From positions 6,345,001 through 6,409,000 of the forward strand of contig NW_022881614.1 in the NCBI RefSeq assembly GCF_003369915.1: DNA of 64,000 nt, in the 5' to 3' direction. The position numbers were made by a program, and so were the translations under genes. How positions within the stretch are numbered: the first letter of the stretch is position 1; the number at the start of each line of letters is the position of its first letter. Shown piece after piece: positions 1 through 10,511 of this stretch. The notes beneath the pieces were generated by a model that had not been told where the DNA came from, did no database searches, and saw only the letters and a list, made by a program, of their open reading frames with translations. The stretch is from Drosophila miranda. Its lineage: Eukaryota > Arthropoda > Insecta > Diptera > Drosophilidae.

Positions 1-1263
1 AATAGTTCCATCCCCAATGACATGGCCAAGGTATCTTACTTCCTTCAAACAAAATTTACTTTTTTCGACATTAATTTTTAACCCAGCTTGTTTTAACCGA
101 GATGCTAACACACGCACATGGATTTCGAAAGTAGCAGATACAACGAGCAAATCATCTAGATAGACGAACACTTCATGTCGTAACTGAGAGGGTATAACTT
201 TATCCATTAATTTACACATGGTTTGTGGAGCGTTGGTTAGTCCAAATGGCATCACTGTGTATTGATACAGGGGTCTCCCCGGGACGGTGAACGCGGTCTT
301 TTCGCGAGCGTCTGAAGTCAATGGGATCTTCCAATAGGCATCCTTCAGGTCGATGCTGGAAATATATTCAGCTTTTGGTAGTCGGCTTAATATTCCATCG
401 ATCAAAGGCATGGGATATGCGGTCTTTACTGTGACTTCGTTGACCTTACGGCTATCGAGACATATTCGCACCTTTCCAGGTTTCCTAACGAGAACGACTG
501 GTGACGACCATGGACTATCGGACTCCTCAATAACGCCAAGCGCTATCATTCTATCTACTTCCTCAAACATGACCTTTTCGACGGCAGGAGATACCGAATA
601 GTGCCGCTGTTTAATTGGCTTTGCATCCCCTATATCGATATCGTGACTTATCCAGCTGGTTCGACCTAGACCTTCTTTGGCGAATGACGGGAACTTTTGG
701 ATAGCCTCTGACAACAAGGCCTGTTGCGAATCCGTTAGGCTTATATGCATATGATCATCCTTGGCTAAGGCAGCCACTTCGGGCTTGGCATTCTGGTTTA
801 CTACACCTGGAGGTAACAATTTAAATGCAGCCCAAAAGTCCATGCCAAGGTATAATTCTTGAGCGAGTGATGGTACTAAATACAATGTAATGGGTTTAGT
901 TTCATTTCGAAACAGCACGGGAGTGGAGATCTTGCCTACAATTTTCTGCGCAGCTCCATCAGCAGTTCGCACAGATGCATTAACGGTTTTGACGGTCGCA
1001 TGACTAACTTTCAACGCTAACTCCCCTCCTATACAACTGATTGTTGCTCCTGTATCCAAAAGACCAGTGACTGTTCTCCCCAATAGTTGGACCTTTGCAT
1101 ACGGTCTTATGTCCTGCGCATTCCGAACTACGGCGGATAACAAAACTTTTCGTTCTTGCTTTCGTGCTACATTATACGCACATCTACGCAACTTCATTCG
1201 TAGGGAGCGTTGGCTACCATTCTCAATCTCTGGCCTGGTTGGTAAGTCTGGTATTTGTGACAT
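1..1263 (-). CDS. RING-gypsy element 1 Pol: protease and reverse transcriptase (partial, runs off left edge)
   Basis: The minus frame from an ATG at 1263 stays open for 421 codons to the window edge. In order it has a retropepsin-type aspartic protease with a DTGA active site (1045-1056), the LGMDFW-type motif that follows protease in many gypsy elements (~840), and a reverse transcriptase with an FVYLDD catalytic motif (151-168) and a YLGHVIG motif near the edge. In this family the enzymes cleave the polyprotein and copy element RNA in cytoplasmic particles. RNase H and integrase should lie left of the window. Gag ends in another frame at 1302, so Pol is either separately initiated or reached by frameshift. 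No lesion is visible here, unlike the other elements in this window, which suggests a younger copy. Confidence 0.9.
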   Translation of the reverse strand, partial: MSQIPDLPTRPEIENGSQRSLRMKLRRCAYNVARKQERKVLLSAVVRNAQDIRPYAKVQLLGRTVTGLLDTGATISCIGGELALKVSHATVKTVNASVRTADGAAQKIVGKISTPVLFRNETKPITLYLVPSLAQELYLGMDFWAAFKLLPPGVVNQNAKPEVAALAKDDHMHISLTDSQQALLSEAIQKFPSFAKEGLGRTSWISHDIDIGDAKPIKQRHYSVSPAVEKVMFEEVDRMIALGVIEESDSPWSSPVVLVRKPGKVRICLDSRKVNEVTVKTAYPMPLIDGILSRLPKAEYISSIDLKDAYWKIPLTSDAREKTAFTVPGRPLYQYTVMPFGLTNAPQTMCKLMDKVIPSQLRHEVFVYLDDLLVVSATFEIHVRVLASRLKQAGLKINVEKSKFCLKEVRYLGHVIGDGTI

Positions 1264-1301
1264 GGCTTGTTGAAGTGGTAGCGAGTTTGTTTTTGAACTC
1301 G

Positions 1302-2173
1302 TTACTCCGTATTGGTGGCTTTCGATACCATCTGTCTGCGTGCACTGATCAACGGTGCACGAGCTGCCAAGTTTTTTGGATTGCATTTTCTACAAGAGGG
1401 CTTGTAAGTGTCAGCTTTCCCACACCCATAACAAAAAACCCTCCGCTCTCCAGTACATTCTTGGTAGCGGTGACCTAACTTCCCACAATTCCAACAGTTA
1501 AGGGTCATGGCATCAATACTTGCATCATCTACACCATCAGAATCGTCATCCGTCTCACTGAACGTTTGATGCATCTCATTAATATGTCGTTTAGACGCAG
1601 CACGCTGCAAAATTGTCGTAGATTTGGACAAGTTCTGCAAGAATCGCTCGCGAGTACGAACTATATGACGTAGCTCTGCGATACTCTTGATGGGTACATA
1701 CAAGATTTCGTGTTGAATTTCTGGAACTAAATTGGCTTTAAGAGCTTCTAACAGATAGGGCTCAGTCATTGGCTGTACTAGTTTGTCTGCCAATGCGACT
1801 CTTGCTTCATAAAATAAATCAAACGGTTCATTTGGCTTCTGTTTCCGCTGCGTGATCGCTGAGCGGATATCCAAGTCGGTACGTCCGTCTTTGAATTGAG
1901 TCTTGAGTGCTACGCACAAGTCGGACCATCGGATGAGGTGGACACTCTTGTGGTATCGCCAGAACCATTCACTGGCACTGCCCTCAAACAGGTTGCTCGC
2001 ATATCTGGCTAACAGTTCAAAATTTCCATTTAAGGATTGGTTGGTCATGGCATTTACCCTATAAATGAAGTCGTCCACGCCAATGGAGGAATGACCTGAA
2101 AACCGTATTTTCCAATTTGAAATGATTTGGCTTATTCTATCAGCTCGTAGCTCTGAGACTGGCGGGGTCCCAC
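1302..2173 (-). CDS. RING-gypsy element 1 Gag: capsid and nucleocapsid with paired zinc knuckles
   Basis: The frame ends with TAA at 1302-1304. It is open rightwards past a GTG at 2078 and overlaps the upstream RING-containing frame. The first part has the gypsy capsid signature (a VDDFIYRV stretch, then a WFWRY tryptophan motif). The C-terminal part has an unusual double knuckle: a CWNC box with GH spacing, then a second FCYGCG cluster. The same CWNC plus FCYxCG layout recurs in the elements at 15.4-15.9 kb and 61.6 kb, so the three elements are related. Gag packages RNA and builds the particle. The frame change relative to the RING ORF could be one indel or a real two-ORF layout. Confidence 0.82.
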
Positions 2174-2818
2174 CTAGACTATATCTAGTTGGTGGCTCTC
2201 TGGCCGTCTGTCTTTCCGAACTACCCCGAACAGTTGCTGAAACGTTTGTTGTTCTACCTCGTCGATGGTTTGTGTATTGATTGGTTGTGAACGAACACTT
2301 TCAATACTTTCACGGGACGCCGTTTGCTGAATCGATAATTTCTGCAGGCCAGTTTCTATGGTCTGCGCTAATATGTTGGTTTGAGCCTTTATTGCAGCTG
2401 CCAAAGCATCGGCAATAACCTGGTGTAGACCTACATTGGTCGAAGCGGCATTTGCTTCCATTTGTACTTCCGAGTTAGTCTCACTAACAGTTAAACCGCT
2501 TGGGGCGTCTGTTTTGGGATCGGTTGCTCTACCCTTAGACCTAGTCTGGTGCATGGTTGTGCTGGGGTCTTTGCTTGCAGTCTGGACTGCGTCAATTTCC
2601 TCATCTAAATTCAAAGCCGATCCATGCAAGCTAACGTGGCAGACAGGACAAAGCTTTTTGGCTCCAGCTTTACGGTTAAAACAGACTCGGTGGAATTGGT
2701 GTCCACAGCTGGTGGTAATTAACTGAGCTAGGTAGTCAACTTCCTTGGCGCACGTGCTACAAATTATTCCCTGATTCTCTATTTGAGCGAAATTCTCGGG
2801 ACTACGACTTAGGGGCAT
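2174..2818 (-). CDS. RING-H2 domain followed by Gag N-terminal region (RING-gypsy element 1)
   Basis: I start this ORF at the ATG at 2818 (MPLSRSP), because the element at 60.17 kb begins similarly (MPLRHSP). A longer start at 2845 is possible. About 15 residues in comes a RING-H2 cluster spaced C-x2-C-x14-C-x-H-x2-H-x2-C-x10-C-x2-C, the C3H2C3 pattern of E3 ubiquitin ligases. After it come a polar linker with a TRSKGR patch, an Ala/Gln-rich helical stretch (about residues 130-175) and a tail that overlaps the Gag frame. An ISY copy begins about 35 bp upstream of the ATG. The domain call is from visible ligand spacing; ligase activity is inference. Confidence 0.8.
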   Translation of the reverse strand: MPLSRSPENFAQIENQGIICSTCAKEVDYLAQLITTSCGHQFHRVCFNRKAGAKKLCPVCHVSLHGSALNLDEEIDAVQTASKDPSTTMHQTRSKGRATDPKTDAPSGLTVSETNSEVQMEANAASTNVGLHQVIADALAAAIKAQTNILAQTIETGLQKLSIQQTASRESIESVRSQPINTQTIDEVEQQTFQQLFGVVRKDRRPESHQLDIV

Positions 2819-2851
2819 GATTATCGTACAAAATCTGTTACCCAACGATCT

Positions 2852-3930
2852 TTACACCCGATACTCAAAATGAGTTTTGGGGTATTTTAGATTTGTGGTA
2901 AAAGTGGATGTGTGTAACGTCCAGAAGGAATCGTTTCCGACCCCATAAAGTATATATATTCTTGATCAGCATCAATAGCCGAGTCGATTGAGCCATGTCT
3001 GTCTGTCCGTCTGTCCGTCCGTCCGTCTGTCCGTCTGTCCGTCCGTCCGTCTGTCCGTCTGTCCGTCCCTATTAGCGCCTAGTGCTCAAAGACTATAAGA
3101 GCTATAGCAACGATGTTTTGGATCCAGACTTCTGTGATATGTCACTGCTACAAACATATTTCAAAACTTCGCACCGCCCACTTCCGCCCGCACAAAGGAC
3201 GAAAATCTGTGGCATCCACAATTTTAAAGATATGAGAAAACCAAAAACGCAGAATCGTAGAGAATGACCATATCTTTTGGACTGCAGAATTTGAATAAGA
3301 TCGTACTATTATTATAGCCAGCATCAAGAAAACAATTTCATTTTTTCTCGCCCTGTCTCTCTCTAACACACACGTAGCATAGGTGGCTTTGCTTAGAGTA
3401 AAACATTAGCGCCTAGATCTCAAAGACTATAAAAGCTAGAGCAACCAAATTTGGTATCCACACTCCTAATATATCGGACCGAGACGAGTTTGTTTCAAAA
3501 TTTCGCCACAGCCCAGGATGAAAATCTGGGGATATTCACAAATCTCAGAGACTATTAAGGCTAGAGTAACCAAATTTGGTATCCACACTCGTGTTAGATC
3601 TCACTATAAAACATATATCTCAAAATTTCGCCCCACCCCCTTCCGCCCCACAAAGGACGAAAATCTGTTGCATCCACAATATTGAAGATACGAGAAAACT
3701 AAAAACGCAGAATCATAGATAATGATCATATCTATCAGATTGCTGAATCTGGATCAGATCAGATCATATTTATAGCCAAAAGGAACAAATCAATTTGCAG
3801 TGGCTCGCACGCACTCTTTGTCGTGTCGTTCAATATTAGCGGAGTCTGCCGGAGGAGAGCCATACTGACTTAGTATCGGGTATAACTGTAGAGTTGCGGT
3901 GTCCGCTGCAACTCACAACGTTCCCCCTCG
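2852..3930 (-). mobile_element. ISY/SGM-type DINE-1 Helentron, single copy
   Basis: This ~1.1 kb repeat, read on the minus strand, opens with a CGAGGGGGAACG-like end and carries a subterminal TTATACCCGATACT whose inverted complement forms the 3' end. It has a (GTCC/GTCT)n tract (3000-3068 on the plus strand) and a terminal hairpin of ATACTCA/TGAGTAT type, here altered by a substitution. These are DINE-1 hallmarks. Short ORFs inside recur in every copy and look non-coding. Its 3' end faces the start codon of RING-gypsy 1. Confidence 0.88.
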
Positions 3931-6734
3931 TTTATAGATAATAACGATACTAAATACGGACTAATTTATATATAAAGGCAAAGGAATAGAAATGACAAAA
4001 TGTTTTTAAATAAAAGGATCATGATTCTGCTTCGATGCACATAAGAGATAGACTGAATCTCGTTCGCTATCTAATCTCACTGTCTAAGAGACGAATTCGT
4101 GTAGAAAACAAACATACTGAGTCGGACAGGTTCTTTCTACCGCGAGACAGGCGATAGCTTGCCATACATACACCTGATTTCTATCAACGGCTGAATCCTA
4201 TCACAAAAACTGGACCAAGTAGGTCTTACTTGGCATCAACTGGACCAAGAGCTTATTCTAAAAGCTTCAGGATTTCGACAGTCGACGACGCTCTTTATAG
4301 TTGGGAGGATGATAGAAAATAGAAAAAACTGCACATAAACTTCCTTGCGTATACTCTCAACTCCGCGAGATAGGTTATAGCTTGTCGCCATAAATCAACC
4401 CAATTTCGATCGACGGAGGGAATATCTACTTGCACTCGATCGATATACCGGCAGTGGTTAAGTCAGATGCAGCTTAAGTGGACTGGACCAAGAGCTTAAT
4501 GGAAACATCAGGATTTCAACAGTCTCTCTCGCTACACTATACCTTCACAACCGTTAGCAAGGTTGTCTGAACCAAGAAGGATAAGGAATTTCCAGTCGGG
4601 TGTAGTTGACTCTTTTCTTTTAAATTTATTATATATATAAAAATATATTGCTAATACTGTAACAGATAACGAAGCAGGAGGCTAGGATCTGAAACGGTAG
4701 ACGAACAGATGGAGGGTATGATCGAGATCCATGCACGCGTTGCTGCCGGTCTCATGGTTAGTCGGGTAGAGTGGGGGTGGGGTAGGGAGAGATCGCGTCA
4801 CGAGCTCGAGCATTAGGAGCAAAGACAATAAAAATAAGTTTCGCGTGCGGTTCAAGGTTCAGACGGAAGAAATTTACAGAGAAATGACAGTGTAGGGAGA
4901 TGAGTCAGCGGAACTAATTCGAGCGGGAGTTGCTTGCGGTGTCATTCAACTCGGTATGCCCACCCTTCCTTGATCGCACCGGTCCAAATAGGCTGAGTAA
5001 TGGGTAGAGATCCCTAAAATAAACGCTCTACTTCTGCTAGGTTACGTCATCTCGGCGCCACATGATCCTTAATAACGGCAACAATTAACGGGAACTCATT
5101 ACAAACAGTTTATTCATTAAACTTTCCTACAAGTAATAAGGATAATATGTTCAAATAAGCTGCAATTAAGATTAATTATATATATATAAAAATATCATGA
5201 TGAAAGATCTTATTAGACTAGAGTCAACTAATTATAAAGGGTATATTCAGGAATAATGGTAATTACGTTACACAAATAGAAATATATTCGAATGGTTTTC
5301 AGTTTAAATGCAAAAACAAGGGACGGATGGGTGCATCTTTAAAGTGCACAGCAATTGCTTGTGGGGTAATCCCAATCATAAGTTCGGTTGTCGATAGATT
5401 CGGAATTGCAGAAAGTTACATTGCTTGCGAAAGAGCAGAACAAAACAAACACGTGAACAATTGGATTGGTCAGCGTTACAGTACGGCTGGGAAGTTTACG
5501 GTCGAGGCATGGAATCTTTAATGTTGCTTCGACTTGCGTAAAATTTTGAATTCACATATAGCAGACGTTCACAGGTTATCACTCACATTACGATCAAATC
5601 CAACGATGAAAGCGCTTCCATGTGGTCGATGAGGGTGGCTGAAAACTTGTAAATATCAGTGTGTCAGAGTAGATAGGCGATACGCGCGAGTATTAGTTTT
5701 AGTTCCTTTCCTTCTAGCTGCACATTTCTTTATGATAAGCCAACCAAACCGAATCACACGAATTTAACTTTTAATGTTAATCCTAGGGTCAGTACAATAG
5801 TGGGGTTCCAAAGTATTATTCTAATATGAATAAATGCATGGGCATAGCCATCATGATCGAGACACCGAATGACTTCATCAGCAACGCAAACAGTATTTCG
5901 GCACCGGTAAATGTCTTCTCCTTTAGCGTTACTGTTCGTATGCGGGCGGCGTAAGCGACGTAGCAATGACGAATGTCACTGAAGAGGGAATAGTCAATTT
6001 CACACATATGTACATATGTATGTCACTGCACGCGTAGATAAAAGCCCATCGACCGTTTTTCACTGGTGTAGGCCGAGCAAGGCTTGTATGTGTGTGGACC
6101 CAAGCCGGTACACGCTGCGGTAAATACAGTGATGCTCACATGTATGCAGACGCCACGCCGAAAGAAGATTTGGGGGCGAAGACGGCTAACACATACTGTA
6201 GTCGATCGGGACGCTGGGTATTTATATGTGTGGTAAGGTGACGAGACTGTAGTGGGTACGGCTTACGGCACTACGACCGGCGTTTCGTACGGTATTACGT
6301 ACGGCCAAACCTATGGTTAGGTTTTTAAGAAAAAAAAAAAACGAACTTTAATTTTCTGTTGGCAGGCAGTTGGGGTACAATTTTCACTCAACCGATGGGT
6401 TCGGGCTTCGCTTAATAAACGTAGGAATGGTCGGCTGATCTTTTTACTAGGTCTTAGCCACGATGGACACGCGGTAATTACGGTCGAGGTTAGAATTTTT
6501 CCTTTCACTGCACTACTTGAGTTTTTTCCTCAGACGTCCGTCTGGGATCGCGAGTAACATTGGAAAGAACATGCCCAAGCCACTCTCCTTCCGCTTGAGC
6601 CCTTGGTTCTCTCATTCCCCTTTTCTTACCACACCTTGACAGTAGCCGCTGTTAACTTATGTCATTTTTTTCTTGCGCGTAACTGCCCAAAAGGTGCAAG
6701 GTGCATGTCTAAGGGAAGGGGAAACCGTGGGACG
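3931..6734. other. Non-coding stretch: probable leader and 5' LTR of RING-gypsy element 1
   Basis: No credible gene is seen in 2.8 kb. On the minus strand a TGGCGCC sequence at about 5052-5061, resembling the start of a primer-binding site, is preceded by an AATAAA about 55 bp upstream, as expected for an LTR ending near 5065. The LTR would then extend right of this point. LTR limits could not be fixed because the second LTR is outside the window. A diverged tandem repeat lies at 4140-4545, and 6322-6334 is an A-run. Confidence 0.35.
4140..4545. repeat. Diverged tandem repeat, about 225-250 bp period
   Basis: Several landmarks occur twice in the same order: a GCGAGA...ATAGCTTG stretch (4142 and 4365), TGGACCAAGAGCTTA (4241 and 4493) and AGGATTT...ACAGTC (4269 and 4509). 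Spacing varies from 223 to 252 bp, so the two units have accumulated indels. Confidence 0.6.
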
Positions 6735-6771
6735 GTTATCCGATATTTTTGGTTGGACAGGCGCCACTACA

Positions 6772-6984
6772 CAACCTAACAACAACAAAGAAAATCATAA
6801 ACAGACGGCTATCAAGAGGGAGAAGCTTGGGTGTTATCACTTCGCGCGCCCGCCCTACCTGTGACCAAACACAACGTTCATTTTGGCCACCCTCTGCTGG
6901 AACGGTAACGGCTGGCCTAATCCATGGCTTACGCCACGCGTCCTCCCTCTATTTTAAATTTACGGCATCATGCTTCAGTATAAA
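6772..6984. repeat. Segment shared with 19731-19918
   Basis: From an AACCTAACAACAACAAAG stretch to a CAGTATAAAT end, this segment nearly matches 19731-19918, with about 32 bp extra near 6890-6920. The plus-strand gypsy element starts exactly at its right end. The other copy lies in the leader side of the 11-21 kb LTR element. It is probably part of that element or of a third repeat shared by both sites. Confidence 0.75.
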
Positions 6985-7246
6985 TGTAGGAAACGAAGGA
7001 AAGAGAGAGACACGAAGCGGTCGTGTTTTCGTCGTGTCGTCGGGATAGAGCAGTAATCGGCTCTTAGAGAGCCGATATCAAGAGAGAGAGAGATCAGTCA
7101 GTTGTCAGTTCAGCCACGCATCAGAGGTACACGCATATAATTAGTCACAAACATACTTGTAAAACTTGGAGCTGTTATAATTTTAAGTCCAACATACTTA
7201 TCAAATAAATGTTACTCGTTGCCATCAAGCAACTTAAACTACTACA
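6985..7246 (+). repeat. 5' LTR of decayed plus-strand gypsy element
   Basis: It begins TGTAGGAAACG and ends CTACTACA just before the primer-binding site, giving ~262 bp with TG...CA ends. The first ~122 bp recur at 11030-11151. A GGCTCTTAGAGAGCC inverted repeat lies inside (7059-7073). Confidence 0.8.
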
Positions 7247-7249
7247 AAT

Positions 7250-7267
7250 TGGGGGCTCGTCCGAAAA
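7250..7267 (+). promoter_or_regulatory. Primer-binding site resembling tRNA-Pro complement
   Basis: TGGGGGCTCGTCCG three bases after the LTR end matches the tRNA-Pro type primer site well known from gammaretroviruses. It marks the start of the element's internal region. Confidence 0.7.
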
Positions 7268-7454
7268 TAAGCCCAAGACAACAACATTTGCAAGTGAGAT
7301 TTGTGCGTGTATTTGGAAATTTTGGCGAACACGAGACTGGTGACATAAGAGATCGGTCGCGGTGCGAAATTGAATTGCAGTCTGGCCTATAAGTGCGAGA
7401 GAGACACTTGTCGAAGAAGGCGCATTAGTGTGAGCAGACATTCAAGAGAGCTGG

Positions 7455-7725
7455 AGCGACAAAACGACGGCAGACGGCAGCAAACACAGCAAGAATCAAA
7501 ACCTTCGTTGTTGTTGTTGTGCATTGCGTCTGAGAGGCTAGAGCTACAAGGAGACAAGCGGCACAGAGACGACAATCTGAGTGCGTTCGTTCCAAAGGAA
7601 GCAGAAGCGACAAAACGACGGCAGCAAACAGCAAGAATCAAAGAACATTGATTGTTGTTGTATTGCACTGCGTCGGACGGAGACTACAACTACAAGAAGA
7701 GACAAGCAGCAAGGAGACGACCATG
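7455..7725 (+). repeat. Two-copy leader repeat, about 155 bp period
   Basis: A GCGACAAAACGACGGCAG start, a GTTGTTGTTGT block and a GAGACAAGC end occur at about 7458-7562 and again at 7608-7715. It lies in the untranslated leader and explains several overlapping short ORFs on both strands there. The rest of the 7268-7580 stretch is featureless leader. Confidence 0.65.
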
Positions 7726-9272
7726 TTTACCAGAAAGCTAAAGGCGCATCCAAGCCGATGAGTAAGAATTGGCCGCTGAGTAATAAAAGTGAGAGTTCGG
7801 TGAAAGGGTCGATGGCAGAGAATTTTAGGAAATGTTTTAAGTGTGGAGACAAATCGCATTTGAGGAAAGATTGTCCCAAAAATGATTTTTGTTGTTTCAA
7901 ATGTGGCCAACCAGGACACCGTGCTGCAAGCTGTAATGTCAAGGTCGAAACCAGACAAGAAAAGAGATCGAATACGAACATTATTCGAGATAAGGAAGTC
8001 GTTGATAAGCCGTCAGGCATTTTCACTCCATCAGGTTTGGAATTAAAGGATATTAAGTACGCGAATTTGGTATTCCAAGGTTTGATTGATACTGGAGCAG
8101 ATTTGTGTTTAATTCGCAGGCGGGTATTTTTGAAATTTGGAAATCTTGAACTGATCGGCCAGGAGAAATGTTTAACAGGTATTGGAGATAGTCAAGTTGT
8201 AACTTTTGGTAGCTTTTCGATACCAGTGAAAATCGATGAGATTGAAATGGAGGTAGAATTTCATGTCATTCCAGACGAGGATATTGGTTTTGAAGCCATT
8301 TTAGGAAGGACTATTCTGGATCATGTTGACATGCAAGTTTCTAAGACAGGAACAAGATTTGTTCGTAGAGTTTGTGGCGAGGATAAAGATAAGAAACTTG
8401 ATCAGGTAGCATCGTCCTCATGCGTGGAATTGTTTAATGAATATAAAGGCATTTGCATGTCAAGTATTGACGAAGTTGAGAAGGAGTTTTCAATTGATGT
8501 TGGTCATCTCAGTGAAGCACATGCTAGAGAGGTTAGAGGTATGGTAGGAAAGTACCAACCTCAGAGAAATGTAGATGCGCCGATAAAAATGAAAATTGTA
8601 TTAGTGGATGAGATACCCGTTTTCCAGCATCCGAGACGATTACCGTTGTGTGAACAGAATATCGTGGACAAGCAAGTGGAAGAGTGGCTGGCTCAGAAGA
8701 TTATAAAGCCAAGTACATCGGAGTATGCATCACCAGTAGTGTTGGTACCCAAAAAGAACGGTAGCAAGAGACTATGCTGTGATTACCGAAAGCTGAATGA
8801 GAAAATAGTTCGCGATAACTTTCCAATGTCACATATGGATACAGTGTTGGAGAAACTGCAGGGTGCAAAGTATTTCACCACGTTGGATTTAACGAATTTT
8901 TTTTTCCATGTGCCTGTAGAAGTCGAGTCTCAAAAATATACGTCTTTTATGACTCAGAATGGTCAGTTCGAATTTTTATATGTACCATTTGGAATTTCTG
9001 CAGCGTTGTTTACCAGATTTATAATGGCTGTGTTGAGAGATTTGGTAAAGAATAATGAAGCAGCAGTCGATATGGATGACGTTATTATTTGTAGTCACGA
9101 TATAGAAGAGGGTTTGTTAAAGTTGAAAAAAGTACTGAAGATAGCGGAAATGAATGGGCTACGTATAAATTGGAGAAAGTGTCAGCTGTTACGACAAAAG
9201 GTTAATTTTCTGGGGTATATAATAGAAAAGAATACGATAAGACCAAGTGATGAGAAAACGAAAGTTTATTGA
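7581..9272 (+). pseudogene. Gypsy element Gag nucleocapsid, protease and reverse transcriptase (truncated)
   Basis: The frame holds two CCHC zinc knuckles (CFKCGDKSH... and CFKCGQPGH..., 7834-7935), a retropepsin with LIDTGAD (8082-8102) and a reverse transcriptase. The capsid part of Gag is missing: knuckles follow almost directly on the leader, so most of gag is deleted. In the RT catalytic box the residue two before the paired Asp, normally Tyr, is Asp (about 9069-9083). The frame ends at 9272 where a short deletion shifts it. The copy cannot be active by itself. Confidence 0.85.
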
Positions 9273-9612
9273 GGGTTATGCTGTTATTGCAAAACCATTG
9301 ACAGATCTGCTGGGGAAGGATGTTAAATTTCAATTTAAGGAGATACATCAGGTTGCGTTTGAACAACTAAAGGTAGCATTGATTAGTAGACCTGTTTTAG
9401 AAATGTACAACCCGAAGTTGGAGACAGAAATCCATACTGATGCATCAAAATGGGGGTATGGAGCCGTGTTACTACAAAAGAGTTTGGAAGACAGCCAATT
9501 CCATCCAGTTCAATATATGAGCCGTAGGACTAAGCCATGTGAAGAGAAATATCCTGCTTATGACCTTGAGGTTCTGGCAATTATCGAAGCTTTAGCGAAA
9601 TGGCGTGTATAA
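9247..9612 (+). pseudogene. Gypsy element RT connection and RNase H, first part
   Basis: Homology resumes here in a new frame after a deletion near 9255 that removed the short segment between RT and the connection domain. It has an AKPLTDLL motif and the RNase H start EIHTDASKWGYGAVL (about 9425-9470). It ends at 9612 with another frame change near 9605. Confidence 0.75.
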
Positions 9613-9833
9613 GTTTTGGGTTCAAAATTGTCACAGATTGTAATGCATTTACAATGACGATCAAAAAGAAAGACGTTCCTTTGAGAGTAGCACGTTGGGC
9701 CATGTACCTACAAGATTTTAATTATGTTATAGAACATCGCTCAGGAACGAAGATGAGGCACGTTGACGCGTTGAGTCGTGTATCTTGTTTTATGGTGACC
9801 GAAAGTATAGCTCATCGTTTGAAAGAAGCTTAG
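9600..9833 (+). pseudogene. Gypsy element RNase H, last part
   Basis: It continues RNase H with IVTDCNAF and HVDALSR motifs (the end of RNase H in gypsy Pol). A TAG at 9831-9833 interrupts it; the same frame goes on into integrase. Confidence 0.72.
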
Positions 9834-9869
9834 CTAACCGACGATTGGGTTAAGGCTGTTAAAAGTATT

Positions 9870-10508
9870 GTGGAGGACAAGGAATATGAGGATTATTATA
9901 TTCAGAATCAGATTTTGTTTAAGGATCCGGTTAAGGAGCTTATCGTAGTACCAGCTCAGTTGGAAAATGAGATTATATCAATAGCACATAAGCAAGGACA
10001 TTTTTCAGCTAAAAAGACACAAGATATCATTGAAAAGTCGTATTATATTCCGAAGTTAAAAGACAAAGTATGGCGCGTAATAAATAGTTGTGTCGAGTGT
10101 ATCATTGTCAATGAAAAGACAGGAAAACGTGAAGGTTATTTGCAACCAATAGACAAGGGTGATAGGCCGTTACAAACGTATCACATTGATCACGTAGGAC
10201 CAATGGAAATGACTAAAAAACAGTACAATTATATACTGGTTGTCGTTGATGGATTTTCTAAGTTTGTTTGGTTATATTCTACACGTAGTACAGGCGTTGA
10301 AGAGGTCGTTAAGTGTTTGGAAATTCAGGGGACTAGTTTTGGTAATCCGAACAGAATAGTGACGGATAGGGGTGCAGCGTTTATGTCCAATTTGTTTCGT
10401 GAATATTGTGAGAGAGAGAAAATACAGCATTTAATGATTGCCACAGGCGTTCCACGTGGGAATGGTCAAGTCGAAAGGATGCACAAGATAGTGGTGCCTA
10501 TGTTGTAG
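9870..10508 (+). pseudogene. Gypsy element integrase, HHCC and catalytic core
   Basis: The N-terminal zinc region shows an H...H pair (HKQGH) and a CVEC pair. The core shows the three acidic residues: Asp in YHIDHVGP, Asp in VTDRG and Glu in NGQVER. A TAG at 10506-10508 stops the frame right after the third. The family's job is inserting cDNA into host DNA. Confidence 0.8.
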
Positions 10509-10511
10509 AAA

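Larger units (their letters stand above)
1..2851 (-). mobile_element. Ty3/gypsy-type retrotransposon, RING-gypsy element 1 (internal part)
   Basis: In element orientation the order is RING-H2 ORF, Gag with zinc knuckles, protease, reverse transcriptase. Protease before RT, and the VYLDD motif, place it in Ty3/gypsy rather than copia. It is cut by the left window edge. Its upstream side is interrupted by an ISY copy; the leader and 5' LTR probably lie between 3931 and about 6700. Confidence 0.85.

Noticed and set aside
7370..7668. Overlapping ORFs on both strands in the gypsy leader
   Set aside because: They follow from the ~155 bp leader repeat and Gln/Asn-coding simple sequence; no protein motif.
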